DNA of 8,912 nucleotides from Bacteroidales bacterium (GTDB taxonomy: Bacteria; Bacteroidota; Bacteroidia; Bacteroidales; UBA932), in assembly GCA_017538685.1 (NCBI GenBank), contig JAFYIK010000035.1:1-8912 (forward strand). The letters run 5' to 3'. This document shows positions 1-5,922 of this stretch, piece by piece. The first letter of the stretch is position 1. Each line of letters begins with the position of its first letter. The notes beneath the pieces are model-generated. The model was not told the DNA's origin, did not search any database, and worked only from the letters and a program-made list of their open reading frames with translations. The translations under genes were made by a program, and so were the position numbers.

Positions 1-54
1 CTCCGTGTTGGTCTCTTGGACGCTATCGGTCGCTGATGTGTCTCTACGGACGCT
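1..54. repeat. Imperfect ~29-bp tandem repeat at window edge
   Basis: GTCTCT-TGGACGCT (11-24) and GTCTCTACGGACGCT (40-54) are near-identical blocks about 29-30 bp apart. They lie just downstream of the stop of the minus-strand zinc-ribbon gene. On the minus strand the block could be the start of another gene with a short peptide repeat, but I see no start codon, so I do not call a gene. It is cut by the window edge. Confidence 0.3.
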
Positions 55-216
55 CTATATGTCTTTTATCTCGACTTCGCTTTTCGCCTTGCAGTTCCTA
101 CACACAATGCTGTAGCGGAGCCGACCCTTCAACTCGATAATGCGCACGGGAAGGGCCTTCCCACACTGCGGGCAGACCACCTTCACTTCTTTTTTGCTGT
201 CGTTGTTCTCGGCCAT
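55..216 (-). CDS. Small zinc-ribbon protein (53 aa), Com-like
   Basis: I start this protein at the ATG at 216 rather than at the in-frame start at 258. The shorter form leaves a TATATTTG -7 box (244-237) upstream, whereas the longer form would swallow that box. The protein has two CxxC pairs, CPQC near residues 15-18 and CRNC near 39-42, separated by about 20 residues and followed by an acidic tail (EVEIKDI). This spacing suits a one-zinc ribbon. Small phage proteins of this shape include the Mu Com translational regulator family, and the resemblance is to the layout only. The gene is divergent from the terminase block and shares its 79-bp intergenic control region. The function is not established; nucleic-acid binding is an inference from the zinc ribbon. 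Confidence 0.7.
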   Translation of the reverse strand: MAENNDSKKEVKVVCPQCGKALPVRIIELKGRLRYSIVCRNCKAKSEVEIKDI

Positions 217-236
217 AATCTCGTTGAAATCTGCGG

Positions 237-268
237 CAAATATAAGAGGGAAAAACAATAAAATGAAA
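237..268 (-). promoter_or_regulatory. Promoter of the zinc-ribbon gene
   Basis: On the minus strand, TTTCA (268-264) is followed by exactly 19 bp and then TATATTTG (244-237). The latter is a perfect match to the Bacteroidetes -7 consensus TAnnTTTG. TTTCA sits where the -33 element (usually TTG/TTTG) would be. The ATG follows 20 bp after the -7 box. The same geometry occurs at the right-hand replication promoter. Confidence 0.55.
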
Positions 269-279
269 TAATTATTTCA
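264..279. promoter_or_regulatory. 16-bp perfect palindrome, candidate operator
   Basis: TGAAATAATTATTTCA is a perfect 16-bp palindrome in the middle of the divergent intergenic region. Its left arm contains the -33-position TTTCA of the zinc-ribbon promoter, and its right arm contains the distal TTTCA of the terminase promoter. A dimeric regulator bound here could control both directions at once. The regulator is unknown. Confidence 0.45.
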
Positions 280-307
280 GATTATTTCAATAAATATGTC
301 ATCTTTG
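272..307 (+). promoter_or_regulatory. Candidate promoter of the packaging/head block
   Basis: Two TTATTTCA copies (272-279 and 282-289) sit 10 bp apart, on one DNA face. They are followed by CATCTTTG (300-307), one mismatch from TAnnTTTG. The distance from the distal TTTCA to the box is 20 bp. The paired TTTCA layout matches the replication promoter at 7972-8007. The box lies inside the first codons of the terminase reading frame, which raises the possibility that translation starts at the ATG at 314. Confidence 0.4.
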
Positions 308-1954
308 CGTCGTATGGCGAAAAAAGCAATCAGAGACGATAGCAAGTATCTGGACCCCGTATTCCTCAAATACGGGCAAAAGGTCTATACATACGAATAC
401 ATCGAAATGCTGCGGGAGGAGAACCTGCAGTTGAAGGCGCAGGGCAAGCGCAGCTACAACCTCGTTCCGCAGAAGGGCTTTCAAGAGCGCGTTGCCGAGG
501 CAGATGCCGACCTGCTGATAATCGGCGGAAAGAAAGGCGGCGGAAAGACTTGGATCGCGTTGTTCAAGGCACTGCCCTACATCTTCAACCCGGATGTGTC
601 GATGTACGCCTTCCGTAAGTACGAGGACGACGTGAAACGTGGTCCGTGGAAGGCCAGCCAGCCCGTATTTCGCGGCTTTGGCACACCGAAGGAGTCCTAC
701 TTCGAGTGGTCGTTCCTGAACGGAAAAGGGGCCTCCTTGAAGATGGAGCACCTGATGGACCTCGGAAAGATTACGGACCGATTCCGTGGCGCGGAGCTGG
801 CCTACATCGACTTGGAGGAGCTGCCGGAGCATACCCGCGAAAGCGTCAAGATCATCTTCGACTTCCTCTCCGTCAACCGTAACACGGCAGGCGTGAAGTC
901 ACAGGTCGTGGCCACCTGCAACCCCGTGGGCTGGAGCAACAAGCTGCGCAAACTGCTGGAATGGTACATTGACCCGGAGACGGATATGGTCATTCCCGAG
1001 CGCGACGGCAAGAAGCGGTATATGTTCAACTGGGGCGACGACATCAACCAGATTGCGTGGGGCAACTCGTGGCAGGAGGTGTACGCTCATCCGAAGGCGA
1101 AGGAGAAGATTGACCTGCTCCTGATGGGTGCGCCCGACCTCACGCCGGAGGATATGATCCTGACGATGCAGTTCATCGAAGGTGACTATGCCGACAACAA
1201 AATCCTGCACATTGCCGATAAGCGATACGTCTCTCGTCTGGCCAGTGGTGGTGGTGCTTCCGTCGTCAACGATATGCGCGGCATCTGGCGCGACATAGAT
1301 AGCGGCACTGGCCTGCTCTCCGACGAGGATATGGAATCTTTCTTCAACAACACGGAGCGCAGAGACGGCGTGATGCGGGCATCTGCAGACGTAGCCCTCA
1401 CTGGCGACTTCTTCGTGATTTACGCCTTCGACGGCCATCACATCGTTGACGTTGAGGCGTGGTTCGGGGTCCCGTCCGACGACGTGGTTCCATTCATCAA
1501 GAAGTTCTTGAAGAAGAACGGAGTCCGGGAGGAGAACTTCACCTACGATAAGAACGGCCTCGGCCTCTGGCTGGAGGGCCACTTCAAGAGCAGCGTCGGC
1601 TTCAACAACAAGTCTGCAGCATCCGATCCCCGGCTGTGGAACAACCTCAAATCCGAGTGCGCGGAGAAGTTCGTCAAGGCTATCAAGAACAAGGAATACT
1701 CCATTGCGGAGGACGTTCTGGACCGCAAGTACACCGACAAGAAGGGCCACACCTTCACCGTCCGCGACCGCCTGAAAGCTGAACGTCTGGCCCTCAAACG
1801 GAAGGACAACGAGGCCAGATTCGAGATCATCACCAAGCAGCAGATGAAGCTGGAGATAGGCCACAGCCCGGACTTTATCGAGGGCCTGTTTATGGTCACA
1901 CCGCTTTTCGCCCGTAACAAGAAATGCGTCCGCAAGGGCTTTGAAAATATGTAA
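296..1954 (+). CDS. Phage terminase large subunit (TerL)
   Basis: This is the ATPase-nuclease motor that pumps phage DNA into the procapsid and cuts the concatemer. The protein is 552 aa, within the usual TerL range. The ATPase half shows Walker A GGKKGGGKT (77-85), Walker B LAYIDLEE (168-175) with its acidic pair, and an ATCNP coupling motif (206-210). The RNase H-like nuclease half shows three candidate metal-binding aspartates: D365 in SADVAL, D418 in YDKNGLG, and D526 in SPDFIEG. It is the first gene of a tight plus-strand block (TerL, portal, MuF-like), a standard phage order. No small terminase subunit is in the window. The start is uncertain: ATG 296 gives 552 aa. ATG 314 would remove six residues and lies 6 bp after a candidate -7 box, as on a leaderless mRNA. 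Confidence 0.93.
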   Translation: MSSLRRMAKKAIRDDSKYLDPVFLKYGQKVYTYEYIEMLREENLQLKAQGKRSYNLVPQKGFQERVAEADADLLIIGGKKGGGKTWIALFKALPYIFNPDVSMYAFRKYEDDVKRGPWKASQPVFRGFGTPKESYFEWSFLNGKGASLKMEHLMDLGKITDRFRGAELAYIDLEELPEHTRESVKIIFDFLSVNRNTAGVKSQVVATCNPVGWSNKLRKLLEWYIDPETDMVIPERDGKKRYMFNWGDDINQIAWGNSWQEVYAHPKAKEKIDLLLMGAPDLTPEDMILTMQFIEGDYADNKILHIADKRYVSRLASGGGASVVNDMRGIWRDIDSGTGLLSDEDMESFFNNTERRDGVMRASADVALTGDFFVIYAFDGHHIVDVEAWFGVPSDDVVPFIKKFLKKNGVREENFTYDKNGLGLWLEGHFKSSVGFNNKSAASDPRLWNNLKSECAEKFVKAIKNKEYSIAEDVLDRKYTDKKGHTFTVRDRLKAERLALKRKDNEARFEIITKQQMKLEIGHSPDFIEGLFMVTPLFARNKKCVRKGFENM

Positions 1955-1967
1955 TTCTTCACGCGAT

Positions 1968-3485
1968 ATGAGTACTACCATTGACTCCCTTACTCCTGAC
2001 AAAATCCGCGTCAAGGAGGCTTTCAAGAGGCTTATTCCTGCCAACCTCGCAAGCCCGGGCCTTTCCCAGTTGCCTCGCGGCAACCAGAACTCCCGGGCCA
2101 ACTACTCCGTGGACCCGATTCAGTACGAACTACTGACACAGGCCGACTTCCTGCGCGAGTACGATGTCAACTCCCACCTCATCAACTCGATGAAGTACTA
2201 CCCCAATCCGTTCAGCAAGGACTCTGACAACAAGGTGTACCAGAAGATCAAGAGCAGGGTGGCCGTCGGCTTTCAGTCTCGCATCCACACCAAGCGTCTG
2301 ACCGCGCTCATAGGCAACAACGTCAATCACCGCCTCATCCGTGGCTTCAAGGGCGAAGATGCCCAGAACTGGCTCGCTGACTTCCGCGAAGGCTGGGAGG
2401 AAAAGAGCGTTGAGGTGGCCATCCACGAAGCGATTTCCGCCGATGGCAAGGTCGGTGATGCCGCGATCTGCTTCTACCTCAACAAGAACAAGGTCGGCTG
2501 GCGGACCTTCTCCTTCGAGAACGGCGACATCCTGTACCCGCACTACGACCGCCTCACCGGGGAACTGACCCTCTTTGGCCGGGAATACACCGAAGGCGAC
2601 CCCGACGGCGAGCAGACCACCTTCCTCGATGTCTGGGACGACACGTCCTACATCCGCTACAAAAAGACGCTGAAAAACAACGAGAAGAAGGAGTGGGAAA
2701 TCGACGAGCCGAAGCGTCCGCACAACTTCCCGATGTGCCCCATCGCGTACCACCGCTACGGCGCACCGTTCTGGTCCCCGAGCCAGAGCCTCATCGACAA
2801 CTACGAAATGGCCCTGTCCCAGTTCGCGGAGAACAATGCCGTGTACGCCCTCCGCATCCTCTACACCATCGGCGAGGAAATGGAGGTGATATCCGACTTC
2901 GACGGCACGCCGCAGCGCATCGACTCCAGCGACCCCAACGCCAAGATCGGTTTTCTGGAGCCTGCCGATGCCGCCAAGTCCTTCGAGACGCAGTTGTTCG
3001 CGCTGGAGCGCAACATTATGCGGAGCAGCTTTGCCGTGGAGACTCCCGAGATCAAGTCCGGCGCGGATATGTCCAGCCTGACGGTCAAGATGCTGTTCGC
3101 GGATTCGTACCTCAAAGCACTGGAGGACTCGATGAACTACCAGATGTTCCTCGACCGCGCCACCGAACTGTTCAAGTACGGCTATGGCGTAGAAGTCCGC
3201 CACCGCAGCGACTACAACAGGTTCCGGGTCAAGGCCGAACTCCTGCCCTTTGTCTTTATGAGCGAGAGCGAGACCGTGGCCGCTCTGGTCCAGCTCGTCG
3301 GCAGCGGGGTCCTCTCCAAGCAGACGGCATCCGAACTGGCTTATAATGCTGGATATGGTGTCGCCGACGAATGGAGCCGCGTCAAGAACGAGGTCCACGA
3401 CGAAATGGTGGCCGAGGCACAGGTCCAGAAAGCGACCAAGCAGCCTACCAACGTAGTAAGTTCAACACGGCAGAACCAGCAGTAA
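1968..3485 (+). CDS. Phage portal protein
   Basis: This is probably the dodecameric ring at the capsid vertex through which DNA enters and leaves, and which docks TerL. I start it at ATG 1968 (505 aa), 13 bp after the terminase stop. An upstream in-frame TTG at 1941 would overlap TerL and add nine unlikely residues. The assignment rests on position between TerL and a MuF-like gene, a length typical of portals, and the pattern of portal C-terminal halves: a long helical stretch (QFAENNAVYALRILYTIGEE region), then GADMSSLTVKMLFADSYL, then a segment ending FKYGYGVEV. There are no membrane segments or signal peptide. It ends 3 bp before the next gene. I see no catalytic motif, as expected. The exact portal family cannot be fixed by eye. 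Confidence 0.8.
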   Translation: MSTTIDSLTPDKIRVKEAFKRLIPANLASPGLSQLPRGNQNSRANYSVDPIQYELLTQADFLREYDVNSHLINSMKYYPNPFSKDSDNKVYQKIKSRVAVGFQSRIHTKRLTALIGNNVNHRLIRGFKGEDAQNWLADFREGWEEKSVEVAIHEAISADGKVGDAAICFYLNKNKVGWRTFSFENGDILYPHYDRLTGELTLFGREYTEGDPDGEQTTFLDVWDDTSYIRYKKTLKNNEKKEWEIDEPKRPHNFPMCPIAYHRYGAPFWSPSQSLIDNYEMALSQFAENNAVYALRILYTIGEEMEVISDFDGTPQRIDSSDPNAKIGFLEPADAAKSFETQLFALERNIMRSSFAVETPEIKSGADMSSLTVKMLFADSYLKALEDSMNYQMFLDRATELFKYGYGVEVRHRSDYNRFRVKAELLPFVFMSESETVAALVQLVGSGVLSKQTASELAYNAGYGVADEWSRVKNEVHDEMVAEAQVQKATKQPTNVVSSTRQNQQ

Positions 3486-3488
3486 GCT

Positions 3489-4268
3489 ATGGAACGCATC
3501 ATTAAACAAATGGAACACGTGGAGGGCGATGTCAAGCGCGACATTCGCCCTTCCGTTTCTGAAATAGTATTGCTGGCGGAAGCCTACCGCAGGCTGGGAA
3601 AGGACTTCACCTTCGACGCAGATGCCGGGCTTGATGCCGCCGTGAACCAGTCCCTTGTCCGGCTCTCGGATAGAATCATCAGCGACATCGGCAACAGGCT
3701 GGACATCGCCATCGACGAGGCTGATGCCGACGAGTTCGACCTTGACATCAAGTCCTACGCTACAAGGCAGATTGACGATGCCACGGCCCAAGAGCGCATC
3801 GACGGCCACGTCTCCAGACTGAAATACGTCTTTGAGGCGGTTATCGCCATTGGCTTCGTGAACAAGATGTCCCGGTCCAAGATCGAGACCACGATAATGC
3901 AGGTGGTGGCCAATCCCTACTACCTGATGCTGATTCCCAACGCGAGGCGAGACGGAGGCTATGCCGCCACCTTCATCGTGGACGGGGACCTCAACTCTGG
4001 CCGGGGCATCAACAGCAATATCATTAAGGCCATCGCATTGGTCGGCGGGACGATGATCGCTGATGCCTTCCACTACGGCAGACTGCTCACATACAAAAGA
4101 GACGGGGCAATCGGATATGGAGTGAAACGAAACTCCAACTTCGACTGCCCCGACTGCGATGCGGTGTGCGCCGTGGTCCACCCCTTCACGGAAATCGTGG
4201 TCCCGGTACACCCGAACTGCTGCTGCTCTACGTACCCCGTGTTCCCTGACCAGCCAGACGAGATTTAA
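3489..4268 (+). CDS. MuF-like minor head (head morphogenesis) protein
   Basis: This 259-aa protein follows the portal by 3 bp, the usual place for a MuF/SPP1 gp7-type minor head protein. Such proteins bind the portal and are packaged in the capsid. The N-terminal two thirds look helical, with no recognised motif. The C-terminus carries the family hallmark: CPDC (220-223), C227, H231, then VHPNCCC (240-246), close to the CPxC...HPNCRC pattern of MuF domains, where Cys and His probably bind zinc. The middle Arg of HPNCRC is Cys here, giving three cysteines in a row. It is the last gene of the plus block; its final 41 bp overlap the 3' end of the opposing operon. No capsid or scaffold gene follows. 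Confidence 0.75.
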   Translation: MERIIKQMEHVEGDVKRDIRPSVSEIVLLAEAYRRLGKDFTFDADAGLDAAVNQSLVRLSDRIISDIGNRLDIAIDEADADEFDLDIKSYATRQIDDATAQERIDGHVSRLKYVFEAVIAIGFVNKMSRSKIETTIMQVVANPYYLMLIPNARRDGGYAATFIVDGDLNSGRGINSNIIKAIALVGGTMIADAFHYGRLLTYKRDGAIGYGVKRNSNFDCPDCDAVCAVVHPFTEIVVPVHPNCCCSTYPVFPDQPDEI

Positions 4269-4428
4269 GCTGCGCTATACGCTTCCGGCCATCCGCGATA
4301 ATCGCGTCTGCCCTCAACACCATATCCCAAGCACCCTCCGCCACGAGACCGCGACGGAGGTTTTCTGTACAACGCAGGTCGAACTCGGCCCGGTGCAGCT
4401 CGGCTTCGGTGTTATGGGCTTTGGCCAT
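4228..4428 (-). CDS. Small helical protein of unknown function (66 aa)
   Basis: I do not recognise this protein. It is charged, Arg/Ala-rich and predicted by eye to be mostly helical. Its start overlaps the stop of the upstream 161-aa gene in a TAATG arrangement (4430-4426), a common sign of translational coupling and the main reason to accept it. Its 3' end runs 41 bp into the convergent MuF-like gene. It is the last gene of the minus-strand replication operon. It may be a coiled-coil accessory factor, but that is only a guess from composition. Confidence 0.6.
   Translation of the reverse strand: MAKAHNTEAELHRAEFDLRCTENLRRGLVAEGAWDMVLRADAIIADGRKRIAQLKSRLAGQGTRGT
4335..4366 (+). terminator. 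Possible terminator of the packaging/head block
   Basis: CCTCCG (4335-4340) and CGGAGG (4355-4360) form a 6-bp GC-rich stem with a 14-nt loop. On the plus strand they are followed by TTTTCT. The hairpin lies 66 bp past the stop of the MuF-like gene, where a rho-independent terminator for the rightward transcript would be expected. The T-tract is short and the element lies inside the opposing 66-aa gene, so support is moderate at best. Confidence 0.35.
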
Positions 4429-4913
4429 TACTCTGCAGGTGCTTCGGCTTCGGGCTTGGGTTCAGGCTCGGCAGGCTCGGACTCGGGAATGGGCTGCTCG
4501 TCGGCAACCTTCTCCTTGATTTCCTCCACGGCCTCGTGAAGCTCGCGCTCCTCCTGCAGGATATTGTCGTCCTCTGCCTTGCCAATGTTCTCCTTGATGC
4601 CGTACACATCCTTGTGACGGTTGATGCAGGCCAGCACCGCCGTGTTCAGATCCTCGTAGAGGGTGGCATCGGGCACAGTACACAGCAGGTTGTACATCAG
4701 CGTGGCGTAGTTGTGCAGGTCGTTGCCGTACTTCTTCGGATCCTCCAGCATCATTTCGAGCAGCTGGCCCTTCGCGATGTGGCGGTTGATGCGGTGCGTG
4801 ATGGTCAGGCTGATGTCCTGAATCTTGATGTGGTCAGGCTCCAGCGTGTACACGAAATTCCCGACTCGGGTATCTCGCTTGTCGAGTTTGATTTTTCCGT
4901 TCAGAATCTTCAT
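4428..4913 (-). CDS. Unknown protein with acidic Pro/Glu-rich tail (161 aa)
   Basis: I do not recognise this protein. The first ~125 residues look like a folded, mainly helical domain (for example the KGQLLEMMLEDPKKYGNDLH region). The last ~25 residues are a low-complexity tail of alternating Glu, Pro and Ala (PESEPAEPEPKPEAEAPAE), probably disordered and strongly negative. The gene lies 4 bp downstream of the 72-aa gene, and its stop overlaps the next start (TAATG). It is in the replication operon, so a replication or early takeover role is possible, but nothing in the sequence shows it. The acidic tail could act as a DNA mimic or protein-docking segment; this is inference. Confidence 0.75.
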   Translation of the reverse strand: MKILNGKIKLDKRDTRVGNFVYTLEPDHIKIQDISLTITHRINRHIAKGQLLEMMLEDPKKYGNDLHNYATLMYNLLCTVPDATLYEDLNTAVLACINRHKDVYGIKENIGKAEDDNILQEERELHEAVEEIKEKVADEQPIPESEPAEPEPKPEAEAPAE

Positions 4914-4917
4914 AAGG

Positions 4918-5136
4918 CTACTTCTCTATCTTGTGAGCGATGCTGCCGAGTGCAATCAGTGCCATCGCCATCATCATTTCCTGCGAGTCGCCATCTTTGG
5001 TAATCTCACTCGGGACTTCGATTTCATCGTGAGTGGCGATATAGTCACGAATCTTCTGCTTCTCCTCTGGAGTGGGCTTCAAAAGGACAACCAGTGCGCT
5101 GATGTCCTCTTTGTCGATGTCAAAAATCAGTTTCAT
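4918..5136 (-). CDS. Small unknown protein (72 aa)
   Basis: I start this gene at ATG 5136, which is preceded by AGGAAAAAG, one of the few Shine-Dalgarno-like sites here. The frame stays open to 5337, but the longer form would overlap the clamp-like gene by 68 bp and would read through the 21-bp repeats. The 72-aa protein begins MKLIFDIDKEDISALVVLL, with charged residues in the centre. Near the C-terminus it has a hydrophobic, Met-rich helix (MMMAMALIALGSIA, about 54-67) that is just long enough to lie in or on a membrane but may be a buried helix. I do not recognise a family. The 161-aa gene follows after 4 bp. Confidence 0.65.
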   Translation of the reverse strand: MKLIFDIDKEDISALVVLLKPTPEEKQKIRDYIATHDEIEVPSEITKDGDSQEMMMAMALIALGSIAHKIEK

Positions 5137-5156
5137 ATCTTTTTCCTGTGATGGTT

Positions 5157-5261
5157 GAAAAATTTCCGTCTTGGCGTAAGAAATTTCCGCGAAACGTTCC
5201 AGAATTTCCGTTTTATGTGCGAAAAGTGCAGGAATCTGTGCGATTTCGACCCGAAAACGTG
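5157..5261. repeat. Five 21-bp phased direct repeats (iteron-like)
   Basis: AATTTCCG occurs at 5161, 5182 and 5203, exactly 21 bp apart. Aligned in 21-bp units (5157, 5178, 5199, 5220, 5241), two further degraded units follow, sharing the CGAAAA-like start and CGTG/TGTG end. The array fills most of the only large gap (5137-5269) in the minus-strand operon. A 21-bp period is two helical turns. Size and spacing suit iterons or a multi-site operator. The unit is also seven codons, so a coding heptad repeat is the alternative. Confidence 0.6.
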
Positions 5262-5269
5262 CGATTGCC

Positions 5270-5917
5270 TCATTCTTCGGTGTCGTCGTTGTCGTCGCCG
5301 TCCTCCTCGAAGCCGGGCAATACCCCTTCCAATACAACGGGCATAATCACGCCGACGAGGTTGTGGGCCAGCCCGTCGTCAGCCGCCTGCTCGATGTAGA
5401 TTTTCTTGTCTGCAGAGGTGAACCGCATCGCAACGGTGGAAATGTTCATCGCCTTCGCGAGGTCGGCCAGCGTGCTGGGATTGATGCCGATGCGACGAAT
5501 GGGCTTGCGTTCATCCCGTGCGTTGAAGATGGCCTCAAAGTCCGGCATCTTCTCGTCCCGGTTGCGGGCAAGCTCAAACGAAATCTTGGCTCCGGCGAAC
5601 ATCGCCCAGATGGTGCAAGTCTTTACGAACTCGCCCGTGTCTTGGTTCAGGTCCTCGCCGAGTTCAATCTGAATCGGGTCGAAGTTGTAGAGGATCTTCA
5701 TCAGCTTGGCCGGGATGCAGAAGCCGTTCAGCTTCTCACACTCCTCGAAGGGCAGGCCGAGGCAGAGTTCGAGCGGGACACGGACCAGCGCGTGTCTGTC
5801 GCTGGCGTAGGCGCAGTTATTCTCAAAGTAGATGTTGCCGAAGGCATCGCCGCCATCGCCATCGCAAACTGCGGGCAGATAGTACTGCTTGTTGAAGGTG
5901 TTCTTTAACTGTGGCAT
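5270..5917 (-). CDS. Short beta-sliding-clamp-like protein (DnaN fold)
   Basis: This protein is probably a processivity clamp, a ring tethering DNA polymerase to the template. Three stretches match the bacterial beta clamp pattern: AYASDRHALVRVPLE (36-50, like the vaTDghrL loop), KMPDFEAIF (123-131, like FPDYERVIP), and IGINPSTLADLAKAMN (143-158) followed by LVGVIMPV (187-194), like the clamp's last domain with its MP end motif. The protein is 215 aa, while DnaN is about 370 aa in three domains, so only about two domains fit. The last ~11 residues are an acidic tail, where DnaN normally ends soon after MPMR. The gene sits 5 bp downstream of the helicase gene, which supports a replication role. 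The call is by motif pattern, so other clamp-fold proteins remain possible. Confidence 0.6.
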   Translation of the reverse strand: MPQLKNTFNKQYYLPAVCDGDGGDAFGNIYFENNCAYASDRHALVRVPLELCLGLPFEECEKLNGFCIPAKLMKILYNFDPIQIELGEDLNQDTGEFVKTCTIWAMFAGAKISFELARNRDEKMPDFEAIFNARDERKPIRRIGINPSTLADLAKAMNISTVAMRFTSADKKIYIEQAADDGLAHNLVGVIMPVVLEGVLPGFEEDGDDNDDTEE

Positions 5918-5922
5918 ATAAC

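Noticed and set aside
899..2101. Long open frame (400 codons) on the minus strand opposite the terminase
   Set aside because: It is a shadow of GC-rich coding on the plus strand. The product is a Leu/Val/Arg-rich mixture without motifs, while the plus strand has clear TerL motifs.
2130..3398. Long open frame (422 codons) on the minus strand opposite the portal gene
   Set aside because: Same shadow effect: Val/Asp/His-rich composition and no recognisable motif, opposite a gene in a tight plus-strand operon.
4918..5337. 139-aa version of the 72-aa gene
   Set aside because: The extra 67 residues would overlap the clamp-like gene by 68 bp and translate the 21-bp repeats. ATG 5136 has a Shine-Dalgarno-like AGGAAAAAG just upstream.
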